Shown here: positions 36,477 through 44,011 of the stretch, piece by piece
Position numbering within the stretch: position 1 is the stretch's first letter
How the letters are laid out: the number at the start of each line of letters is the position of its first letter
NCBI RefSeq assembly: GCF_025917315.1
Contig: NZ_CP080627.1
Span: 3,286,001-3,350,000 of the forward strand
Direction: 5' to 3'
Length of the DNA: 64,000 bases
DNA from: Halomonas qaidamensis
GTDB taxonomy: Bacteria > Pseudomonadota > Gammaproteobacteria > Pseudomonadales > Halomonadaceae
Notes under the pieces: generated by a model
What the model was told of the DNA's origin: nothing
What the model saw: the letters and a program-made list of their open reading frames with translations, nothing else
The model's database searches: none
Position numbers and translations under genes: made by a program

Positions 36477-37445
36477 ATGAGCAAGAAGTTTGCATCCCAT
36501 GCCGACACCGAAGAAAAACAGATCAGTTTCATCAAGCTGGCAGAAGGGCTTTACGCTTACACGGCTGAAGGTGACCCCAATACCGGTATAGTGATTGGCG
36601 ATGACAGCGTGATGGTCATCGACACCCAGGCCACGCCCATCATGGCCCAGGACGTTATCCGCCGTATCCGCGAAGTGACTGATCTACCAATTAAGCATGT
36701 GGTCATGTCTCACTATCACGCCGTCCGTGTACTGGGGGCTTCCGCGTATAACGCTGAGAACATCTACGCAAGCCAGAACACTTATGACCTAATTGTCGAG
36801 CGTGGACAGCAAGACTATGAATCAGAAGTTGGCCGTTTCCCGCGCCTGTTCAAAGGCGTCGATTCTGTCCCTGGTTTAACTTGGCCAACCATTGTCTTCC
36901 AGGAAAAACTGACCGTCTTCATGGGTGAGCGCGAGGTACAGATCATCCACTTGGGCCGCGGACACACCAAGGGCGACACCATCGTCTGGTTACCGAAAGA
37001 AAAAATCATGTTTGCCGGTGACCTCGTTGAGTATGGTGCCACTCCTTATACCGGTGACGCTTACCACGAGGACTGGCCGGCCACGCTTGATCGCCTCCAG
37101 GCCATGCAGCCTCAAAAGCTGGTGCCCGGCCGTGGCGATGCGCTGCAGACTGCCGAGCAGTGCCAGGAAGCTATCCAAGGCACCCGCGACTTTTTGAATG
37201 ATATGTATGGAAGTGTCAAAGCAGGCAAGGCGGCGGGCAAATCGCTCTCCGAGTGCTACGCCGACACCTACGCATTGCTGAAACCAAAGTATGGCCATTG
37301 GGTCATCTTCGACCACTGTGTGCCTTTCGACATCACGCGCTGCTATGACGAAGCAGGCGGCGAATACCCAGATCCCCGCATTTGGACAGCAGAGCGCGAT
37401 ACCGCTATGTGGCACTCGCTGCAGGACGCTGTCGAAAATCAGTAA
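36477..37445 (+). CDS. Metallo-beta-lactamase-fold protein with degenerate metal site
   Basis: A 322-residue MBL-fold protein. The usual HxHxDH motif reads SHYHAVRV (about 78-85), so the Asp and third His of metal site 2 are replaced by Val and Arg. The motif-3 His (GHTKGD, about 163) and motif-4 Asp (GDLVEY, about 182) remain, while the motif-5 His is Arg in VPGRGD. The C-terminus is a conserved helical tail (YGHWVIFDHCVPFDITRCYD). I recall a subfamily with the same altered motif beside aromatic monooxygenases, so this is probably conserved rather than a mutation. It heads the hydroxylase operon; function unknown (accessory hydrolase, sensor or chaperone). Confidence 0.8.
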   Translation: MSKKFASHADTEEKQISFIKLAEGLYAYTAEGDPNTGIVIGDDSVMVIDTQATPIMAQDVIRRIREVTDLPIKHVVMSHYHAVRVLGASAYNAENIYASQNTYDLIVERGQQDYESEVGRFPRLFKGVDSVPGLTWPTIVFQEKLTVFMGEREVQIIHLGRGHTKGDTIVWLPKEKIMFAGDLVEYGATPYTGDAYHEDWPATLDRLQAMQPQKLVPGRGDALQTAEQCQEAIQGTRDFLNDMYGSVKAGKAAGKSLSECYADTYALLKPKYGHWVIFDHCVPFDITRCYDEAGGEYPDPRIWTAERDTAMWHSLQDAVENQ

Positions 37446-37518
37446 GTGCTTACTAGAGACACCCACTGATCACGCCCAGCGTCGGGAGCTATGCCCCGAC
37501 GCTGCAGGGGAGCAATAG

Positions 37519-39249
37519 ATGCCAACTACCTATAAAAATCCTGTCTATCCTTACCGACGCCCGCCCGAACTCGATAGTCAAAACGTTCGCCATTGCCCGG
37601 TGGTGATTGTCGGTGCCGGACCCAGCGGCCTCGCCGCCGCTATTGATTTAGCTAAGCAGGGCATTCACTCCATTGTCCTCGACGATAACAACACCGTTAG
37701 CGTGGGTTCCCGGGCGCTGTGCTTTGCCAAGCGTTCACTGGAAATTGTCGACCGTTTGGGCTGTGTCGAGCCGATGCTTGAAAAAGGCGTCACTTGGCAG
37801 CACGGTCGCGTCTTTTTCCAAGACCGCGAAGTGTACGACTTTAACCTGCTGCCCGAAGACGGCCATCGCATCCCGGCCTTTATTAACTTGCAGCAGTATT
37901 ACTTTGAAGAGTTTCTGGTCAACCGCGCTCACGACTTTGCTGAACAGATTGATCTGCGTTGGAAACACAAGGTCATTAATGTCGATGCTCAGCCTGACAG
38001 CACCACCCTCAACGTCTCTACTCAGGATGGTGATTATCAACTGACCTGTGACTATCTTCTTGTCGCGGATGGCGCTAACAGCCGAATTCGCGACATGCTG
38101 GGCCTTGAGTGCAAAGGCCAGGTATTCCAAGACCGCTTCCTGATTGCTGATGTGGTGATGAAGGCCGACTTCCCGACAGAACGCTGGTTCTGGTTTGATC
38201 CGCCCTTCCACCCCAATCAATCAGTACTGCTACACAAAGAACCCGACAATGTGTGGCGTATCGACTTCCAGCTAGGCTGGGACGCTGACCCGGAAGAAGA
38301 GAAGAAAGAAGAGAACATTCGCCCACGGGTACAAGCCATGCTTGGACCAGACGTGGAGTTCGAGCTTGAGTGGGCCAGTGTCTACACTTTCCGCTGCCGT
38401 AAAATGGATAACTTTATTCATAACAGCGTGATATTCATGGGCGACGCGGCTCATCAGGTTTCCCCCTTCGGGGCCAGGGGAGCCAACGGTGCCCTGCAGG
38501 GCGTAGACAACTTAGTCTGGAAGCTTGCTCGAGTGCTCAAACAGCAGGCACCTAAAACGCTACTGTCCACATACAACACTGAGCGCCAGCACGGCGCGGC
38601 AGAAAACCTCCTTAACTCTACCCGCGCCACCGACTTTATTACCCCGAAGAGCCATATTAGCCACGTGTTCCGCGATGTGACGTTGGAGCTGGCTGAGAAG
38701 CACCCCTTCGCACGTAGTCTGGTCAACAGCGGCCGACTCTCTATGCCGTGTCGCTATGACCACTCGCCGCTCAATACTCCCGATGTGGACGGCGGCCCAA
38801 GTGAGTTGCGCCCCGGCAGCCCCATTAAAGATGCCCCTATTCGAGTAGGCGAAGAGAACGCCTGGCTACTCAATCAGTTTGGCGATGGCTTTGTGTTGCT
38901 GCTCGACGGCCGTGCTGATGATCAACACGACGCTACTGTGTTGAAAGACCTAGATACTCTGCTAGAGCGACGCCCCGATGTCAGCCTAGTGATCGTTGGC
39001 CCCACGCCGCAGGCGCTCAGCACGCTACCGCGCACCACCGTGGTGGATGATGCTGAAGGACTAGTCACCCAGCGATACGGCCTGAAAGCAGGTGCCGGGT
39101 ACCTTATCCGTCCCGACCAACACGTTGCTGCTCGCTGGCACGCCATCACTGCCCACCAGGTTGAAGATGCCTTAGACCGCGCGCTGGGCGTGCATCTTGC
39201 GGGTACCGCTGACACTACCTTTCAGGAGCGTTGCCATGCCAAGGCTTGA
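37519..39249 (+). CDS. FAD-dependent aromatic monooxygenase (MhaA-like, probable 3-hydroxyphenylacetate 6-hydroxylase)
   Basis: Class A flavoprotein hydroxylase of 576 residues. FAD motifs: PVVIVGAGPSGLAAAIDLA (about 28-46), YLLVADGANSRIRDML (the DG motif) and IFMGDAAHQVSPFGARGAN (the GD motif, about 306-324). A C-terminal thioredoxin-like domain lacks the cysteines. A DUF2783 gene overlaps its 3' end. Large flavoprotein plus small coupling protein is the MhaA/MhaB layout of Pseudomonas putida U 3-hydroxyphenylacetate 6-hydroxylase, and homogentisate cleavage genes follow directly. The product is therefore probably homogentisate; other phenols, including 4-hydroxyphenylacetate, cannot be ruled out. 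Confidence 0.78.
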   Translation: MPTTYKNPVYPYRRPPELDSQNVRHCPVVIVGAGPSGLAAAIDLAKQGIHSIVLDDNNTVSVGSRALCFAKRSLEIVDRLGCVEPMLEKGVTWQHGRVFFQDREVYDFNLLPEDGHRIPAFINLQQYYFEEFLVNRAHDFAEQIDLRWKHKVINVDAQPDSTTLNVSTQDGDYQLTCDYLLVADGANSRIRDMLGLECKGQVFQDRFLIADVVMKADFPTERWFWFDPPFHPNQSVLLHKEPDNVWRIDFQLGWDADPEEEKKEENIRPRVQAMLGPDVEFELEWASVYTFRCRKMDNFIHNSVIFMGDAAHQVSPFGARGANGALQGVDNLVWKLARVLKQQAPKTLLSTYNTERQHGAAENLLNSTRATDFITPKSHISHVFRDVTLELAEKHPFARSLVNSGRLSMPCRYDHSPLNTPDVDGGPSELRPGSPIKDAPIRVGEENAWLLNQFGDGFVLLLDGRADDQHDATVLKDLDTLLERRPDVSLVIVGPTPQALSTLPRTTVVDDAEGLVTQRYGLKAGAGYLIRPDQHVAARWHAITAHQVEDALDRALGVHLAGTADTTFQERCHAKA

Positions 39250-39436
39250 ATTGAATCCCAACTTCACTGACCCGGATGCGTTTTACGCGGCACTCACCGC
39301 ACTACACCGCGACCGCAGCGAAGCCGACAGCGAACGCATCAATGCACGCTTGATTTTGCTACTGGCTAACCACATCGGCGACCAAGCGGTGCTTGAAGAA
39401 GCGATGTCCCATGCGGTGGCTGATGGCGATCAATAG
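39236..39436 (+). CDS. DUF2783 family protein (MhaB-like coupling protein)
   Basis: A 66-residue acidic helical protein. It shares the pattern 'D..FY..L..LH....' and LILLLANHIGDQAVLEEA with the product of the gene at 49587-49829. The ATG at 39236 overlaps the end of the monooxygenase gene by 14 bases, so the two are made together. In P. putida U a protein of this size is needed to couple hydroxylation to NADH use; here that role is inferred from position. Confidence 0.75.
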   Translation: MPRLELNPNFTDPDAFYAALTALHRDRSEADSERINARLILLLANHIGDQAVLEEAMSHAVADGDQ

Positions 39437-39441
39437 CCGCG

Positions 39442-39489
39442 CCTTAAGTTTATAAAAAGGCAGGTTTATAAAAGATAGGTTTAGCAAAA
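39442..39489. repeat. 16-bp imperfect tandem repeat, three copies
   Basis: Units CCTTAAGTTTATAAAA, AGGCAGGTTTATAAAA and GATAGGTTTAGCAAAA lie between the DUF2783 gene and hmgA. Confidence 0.7.
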
Positions 39490-39517
39490 TAACGTTCAAA
39501 TAAAGCAGGACTAAACA

Positions 39518-40828
39518 ATGACTGAACAATTAAAGTATCAAAACGGCTTTCATAACCACTTTTCAACCGAAGCGCTGCCAGGTGCACTGCCGATTGGGCA
39601 AAACTCACCGCAAAAGTGCGCTTACGGCTTATATGCAGAACAGCTCACTGGCTCCGCATTTACAGCACCACGTCATCAAAACTTTCGTAGCTGGCTTTAC
39701 CGCATTCGCCCTTCAGTGGTTCAAAGTGCTTACCAACCACTAGAAAATAACAACGACGTACACACCGCCCCATTAGAACGCCCAGCAGCCGACCCTAACC
39801 AAATGCGTTGGGACCCCGTTGCGATACCAGATGCCCCGACTGACTTTATTGATGGTTTATTCACCATTGCAGTCAACGGGGATGCAGGCACCCAGGCTGG
39901 CGTGGGCGTACATGTTTATACGTTCAATGAAGACATGACCGAGCGTTTTTTCTATAACGCAGATGGCGAACTGCTCTTCGTTCCGCAGTTGGGTGCTATA
40001 CGCCTGCGCACCGAATTTGGTGAACTTGAGATTGATAACGGTGAAATTGCCGTTATTCCGCGCGGTGTGAAATTCCAAGTGCGCAGAGCGCAAGGTGTCG
40101 ATGCTGCGCGAGGATATATTTGCGAGAACTACGGCAGCCCGTTAGAGCTACCCGGCCTTGGGCCTATTGGGGCTAACGGCTTGGCAAACCCGCGCGACTT
40201 CCAAAGCCCAGTAGCGGCTTATGAAGATCTAGAGGGTGATTACCGCTTAGTGGCTAAGTTCTCTGGTCGTTTCTGGGAAACTAAACTAAACCATTCGCCG
40301 TTAGACGTAGTGGCGTGGCACGGTAACTGCGCGCCGTATAAATATAACCTCGCTAATTTTAACACCATTAACACGGTGAGCTTCGACCATCCAGATCCTT
40401 CAATCTTTACCGTATTGACGTCACCTTCCGATACAGCGGGAATGGCAAATCTGGATTTTGTAATCTTCCCACCGCGCTGGATGGTTGCCGAGAATACCTT
40501 TAGGCCACCCTGGTTCCATCGCAACCTGATGAGCGAGTTTATGGGGCTTATCCACGGTGAGTACGATGCAAAAGCGGAAGGCTTCACCCCCGGCGGTGCC
40601 AGCCTGCACAACTCAATGTCGCCCCATGGCCCGGATGCTGAAACCTTTGAAAAAGCCTCCAACGCCGAGCTTAAGCCTCAGTTCCTAGGGGATACGTTGG
40701 CCTTCATGTTCGAAAGCCGCTACTTATTCCATCCGACCCCTGCGGCACTAGAGGCTGACTTCCGCCAACGTGACTATGTGGATGTTTGGTCGACGCTGCG
40801 CTCGCACTTCGACCCAAGCAAGCCCTAA
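39518..40828 (+). CDS. hmgA: Homogentisate 1,2-dioxygenase
   Basis: Iron(II) dioxygenase of 436 residues that opens homogentisate to maleylacetoacetate. It starts with the family signature [19 protein letters not shown]. The iron-binding segment [20 protein letters not shown] (about 330-350) supplies His and Glu, and [14 protein letters not shown] (about 367-380) the second His. Full-length bacterial form. It is the central ring-cleavage step for the homogentisate made by HPPD and by the hydroxylase upstream. Its last three codons and stop lie in the first copy of a 16-bp tandem repeat. Confidence 0.96.
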   Translation: MTEQLKYQNGFHNHFSTEALPGALPIGQNSPQKCAYGLYAEQLTGSAFTAPRHQNFRSWLYRIRPSVVQSAYQPLENNNDVHTAPLERPAADPNQMRWDPVAIPDAPTDFIDGLFTIAVNGDAGTQAGVGVHVYTFNEDMTERFFYNADGELLFVPQLGAIRLRTEFGELEIDNGEIAVIPRGVKFQVRRAQGVDAARGYICENYGSPLELPGLGPIGANGLANPRDFQSPVAAYEDLEGDYRLVAKFSGRFWETKLNHSPLDVVAWHGNCAPYKYNLANFNTINTVSFDHPDPSIFTVLTSPSDTAGMANLDFVIFPPRWMVAENTFRPPWFHRNLMSEFMGLIHGEYDAKAEGFTPGGASLHNSMSPHGPDAETFEKASNAELKPQFLGDTLAFMFESRYLFHPTPAALEADFRQRDYVDVWSTLRSHFDPSKP

Positions 40829-40882
40829 CACTATCAAGCCCTAATACTATCAAGCCCTAATACTATCAAGCCCTAATACTAT
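40819..40882. repeat. 16-bp tandem repeat, four copies, starting at the hmgA stop codon
   Basis: Four perfect or near-perfect copies of CAAGCCCTAATACTAT (the first has CAC in place of TAC) run from 40819 to 40882. The first copy encodes the final Lys-Pro and TAA of HmgA, so the repeat grew from the gene's 3' end. Confidence 0.92.
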
Positions 40883-40934
40883 TATGACGGGTGGGGTTTG
40901 CCTGCCCCGCCCTGACGACAAGGATTGAATCACC

Positions 40935-41954
40935 ATGAAACTTGCAACACTTAACAAGGGCCGCGACGGAGAACTCATCATTGTTTCTCGCGACCTTTCC
41001 CGCGCGGTAAGCGCTGCTGATATTGCGCCCACACTTCAGTCGGCTCTTGAAAGCTGGGAAGCCGTTAGCCCGCAGCTTGAAGCACGCTATGCGCAACTAA
41101 ACAGTGGCGACGCTGAAGGTGCTTTTGCGCTTGACCAGAGTGCCCTGCACTCCCCGTTACCGCGCGCCTACCAGTGGGCTGATGGCTCCGCCTATCTAAA
41201 CCATGTCCAACTGGTACGCCAGGCACGTAATGCCGAGATGCCCGAAACCTTTTGGACTGATCCGCTCATGTACCAGGGCGGTAGCGACTGCTTCCTGGCA
41301 CCTACCGAAGATATCGAAGCGGTGAGCGAAGAGCATGGCATCGATTTTGAGGGCGAAATCGCCGTCATTACCGATGACGTGCCGATGGCTGTAACGCCCG
41401 AGGAAGCCGCCAAGCATATTAAGCTAGTGATGCTGGTTAACGATGTCAGCCTGCGCGGCCTCATTCCAGGCGAACTCGCTAAAGGCTTCGGCTTTTTCCA
41501 AGCCAAGCCTGCCTCTTCTTTTTCGCCCATCGCGGTGACCCCCGATGAGCTGGGCGATGCCTGGCAGGATGGCAAGGTACACCTACCGCTGACCGTGCAC
41601 CTGAATGGCGAGAAGTTTGGCGAGCCAGAAGCGGGTCCCGATATGATTTTCAGCTTCCCGCAGCTGGTTGCCCATGCGGCCAAGACCCGCTATCTCGGCG
41701 CGGGCGCGGTCATTGGTTCGGGCACTGTTTCCAACCCAGACCCGGATGGCGGCCCTGGAAAACCAGTGGCTGACGGCGGCGTGGGCTATAGCTGTTTGGC
41801 CGAAGTACGCATGGTCGAGCAGATACTGTACGGCCAGGTAAAAACTCCCTTTATGCGCTTTGGCGACCGAGTGCGCATCGAGATGTTTGACCGCGATGGC
41901 AATAACCTGTTTGGTACCATCGATCAGCAAGTCGTAAAGTACCAGCCCAAATAA
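40935..41954 (+). CDS. fahA: Fumarylacetoacetate hydrolase family protein
   Basis: Final enzyme of the homogentisate route, 339 residues; splits fumarylacetoacetate into fumarate and acetoacetate. Metal-ligand acids lie in GIDFEGEIAVITDDVP (about 135-150), and NDVSLRGLIPGELAKGFGFF and KPASSFSPIAVT follow. The C-terminal GSGTVSNPDPDGGPG is typical of the bacterial FahA type. It is shorter than the animal enzyme but matches the bacterial form. Located 106 bases after hmgA, the gap being mostly tandem repeat. An AAGGA site precedes the ATG. Confidence 0.92.
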   Translation: MKLATLNKGRDGELIIVSRDLSRAVSAADIAPTLQSALESWEAVSPQLEARYAQLNSGDAEGAFALDQSALHSPLPRAYQWADGSAYLNHVQLVRQARNAEMPETFWTDPLMYQGGSDCFLAPTEDIEAVSEEHGIDFEGEIAVITDDVPMAVTPEEAAKHIKLVMLVNDVSLRGLIPGELAKGFGFFQAKPASSFSPIAVTPDELGDAWQDGKVHLPLTVHLNGEKFGEPEAGPDMIFSFPQLVAHAAKTRYLGAGAVIGSGTVSNPDPDGGPGKPVADGGVGYSCLAEVRMVEQILYGQVKTPFMRFGDRVRIEMFDRDGNNLFGTIDQQVVKYQPK

Positions 41955-41987
41955 GCAAGACCAGAAAGACAACATAAGGAAGGCAAC

Positions 41988-42632
41988 ATGACGACGCTTT
42001 ACGGCTATTTTCGCTCGTCGGCTGCTTACCGGGTGCGGATCGCCTTAAACCTCAAAGGCCTGGACTATGACCAGGTCCCAGTTAACCTGGTGAAAGGCGA
42101 GCAGCGTGGCGGCGAACAGCTGGCGCGCAACCCCCAGGGGATGGTGCCTAGTCTAGTGCTAGATGATAGCTCAGTGATTAACCAGTCGCTGGCAATCTGT
42201 GAGTACCTCGATGAGGCACACCCCGAGCCCGCGCTGCTGCCGGTTGACGCGTTAGCGCGCGCAAGAGTTCGTGCGCTTGCTCAGTCAGTCGCTTGCGAGA
42301 TTCATCCGCTCAACAACCTGCGGGTGCTCAAGTATCTCGTCAGGGAGCTGGGGGTGGATGAGGCGGCAAAGCTAGCCTGGTATCGCCACTGGATTACCGA
42401 GGGCTTCACAGCATTGGAAGCAATGCTTTCCGCTGACTCGAATACCGGTGATTTTTGCCATGGCGACACCCCGACGCTTGCGGATATCTGCCTGATTCCC
42501 CAGGTGTATAACGCAGAGCGCTTCGAGTGCGATTTGTCAGCCTACCCGACGATCCAGCGTATCGCTGCCCACTGTCGGTCGCTGCCAGCGTTCGAAAAAG
42601 CCGCACCCGAGACGCAGCCTGACGCCAACTAA
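41988..42632 (+). CDS. maiA: Maleylacetoacetate isomerase (zeta-class GST)
   Basis: Glutathione S-transferase-like isomerase of 214 residues that converts maleylacetoacetate to fumarylacetoacetate. The zeta-class signature YFRSSAAYRVRIALNLKGL (about 6-24) and NPQGMVPSLVLDDS are present, with INQSLAICEYLDEAHP in the glutathione-binding half. The C-terminal all-helical domain carries DTPTLADICLIPQVYNAERF. It completes the hmgA-fahA-maiA set; 33 bases separate it from fahA. Confidence 0.94.
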   Translation: MTTLYGYFRSSAAYRVRIALNLKGLDYDQVPVNLVKGEQRGGEQLARNPQGMVPSLVLDDSSVINQSLAICEYLDEAHPEPALLPVDALARARVRALAQSVACEIHPLNNLRVLKYLVRELGVDEAAKLAWYRHWITEGFTALEAMLSADSNTGDFCHGDTPTLADICLIPQVYNAERFECDLSAYPTIQRIAAHCRSLPAFEKAAPETQPDAN

Positions 42633-42748
42633 ACCAAGCAAAAACAAGTTATACTAAGCAGGCTAACATAAGCGGGCGTCTTTCCATTCGGAAAGGCGCC
42701 CGTCTCGTGTCCGAAGGGGCATCACGTCCAACCATAAGGAGTTAAGCG

Positions 42749-43939
42749 GTGCTAAAGCTGCCCTCTTCCGCCACCGTCTTGGCACTAGCCGCGGTGACTG
42801 CACTTGGCCCGCTGGCAACGGATATGTACTTGCCAGCCATGCCCGCCATGGCAGACGCGCTGAATACTGGCCCAGACCGAATACAGCTCACCCTTAGCCT
42901 CTACATGGCTGGATTCGCCCTGGCCCAACTGCTGTGTGGCCCGATCTCTGATCGCTTTGGACGCCGGCCGGTGATGATCGCAGGGTTATCACTGTTTCTT
43001 GCGGCAAGTCTACTCTGCGCCTGGGCACCTAACGTCGAATGGTTACTAGTAGGCCGCTTTTTGCAGGCCTTTGGCGGGGCAGCCGGCCCCGTGCTAGCAC
43101 GCGCTGCGGTGCGCGATATCCATGGCCCCATCGAAGCTGGGCGCATTCTCTCGTATATGGCCAGCACCATGGCACTCGCCCCGGCCTTAGCGCCAGTGGT
43201 GGGCGCGGGGTTACTGCTGTTTTTTGGCTGGGAATCGGTGTTCGTGGTGCTAGCGCTCTACGCGGCAGTGATGCTGGCGGTGCTCATTTTCATGCTGCCC
43301 GAACCCTTGGCGATAGAGCAGCGGCAGTCGATCCACCCAAGAACAATATTGGCAAACTTTCGCCTACTGCTAAGCCAACGCGCCTTTCTTGGCTACACCT
43401 TGGTGAATGCGGCCGCTTTTTCAGGGCTGTTCGCGTACCTTTCTGGCTCATCCTTTGTGCTCATCGAGTACATGGGCGTCGCCCCTACGTTGTATGGCGT
43501 GCTGTTCACGCTGATTGTCGCAGGTTTCTTCGTCGGCACGCTGGTCAGCGGCCGCTATAGCCACCGCTTGGGTCGTGATCGTCTTATCACCCGGGGAACG
43601 GTAGTCTGTGCGGCAGGGGGCGTGATCATGGCCGGCTTGGCTGCCGTTGGTATCCATCACCCGTGGGCGGTGGTGGGACCGCATATGGTATTTATGCTGG
43701 GGGTAGGTATTCTGATGCCGCAAACAATGGCCGGTGCACTGGCGCCCAACCCTCAGTGTGCAGGCGCGGCGTCTTCTTTATTTGGTTTCCTGCAAATGAC
43801 GATTGCCGCTGTGGTAGGTGGCTTAGTCGGGCAATTCCACGACGGCAGCTCGCGCACCATGGCCTTTACGATCGGGCTGATGGGGCTGCTCGCACTGACA
43901 AGCCACTGGCTGCTGGTACGCCGCCAAAAAGAGGCGTAG
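42749..43939 (+). CDS. MFS multidrug transporter, Bcr/CflA family
   Basis: Inner-membrane exporter of 396 residues with 12 predicted helices. The start is GTG, behind AAGGAGTTAAGC. Family motifs are GPLATDMYLPAMPAMAD in TM1, the MFS loop GPISDRFGRRPVMIAG (about 63-78) and TM4-5 with GPVLARAAVRDI. Bcr/CflA proteins expel drugs such as bicyclomycin, or cysteine and other small molecules. It lies after the homogentisate genes with its own ribosome site and ends in a bidirectional terminator, so a link to that pathway is possible but unproven. Confidence 0.9.
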   Translation: MLKLPSSATVLALAAVTALGPLATDMYLPAMPAMADALNTGPDRIQLTLSLYMAGFALAQLLCGPISDRFGRRPVMIAGLSLFLAASLLCAWAPNVEWLLVGRFLQAFGGAAGPVLARAAVRDIHGPIEAGRILSYMASTMALAPALAPVVGAGLLLFFGWESVFVVLALYAAVMLAVLIFMLPEPLAIEQRQSIHPRTILANFRLLLSQRAFLGYTLVNAAAFSGLFAYLSGSSFVLIEYMGVAPTLYGVLFTLIVAGFFVGTLVSGRYSHRLGRDRLITRGTVVCAAGGVIMAGLAAVGIHHPWAVVGPHMVFMLGVGILMPQTMAGALAPNPQCAGAASSLFGFLQMTIAAVVGGLVGQFHDGSSRTMAFTIGLMGLLALTSHWLLVRRQKEA

Positions 43940-43965
43940 CTGAATCAACTGTATCGCTACCTAGC

Positions 43966-43992
43966 AAAAGGCCACGCATTGCGTGGCCTTTT
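43966..43992. terminator. Bidirectional terminator between the MFS gene and IOR
   Basis: AAAAGGCCACGC and GCGTGGCCTTTT form a stem of up to 12 bp with a 3-base loop and a T-run on both strands. It separates the converging MFS and indolepyruvate oxidoreductase genes. Confidence 0.92.
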
Positions 43993-44011
43993 TTACCTAT
44001 ATTGAGTTGCC

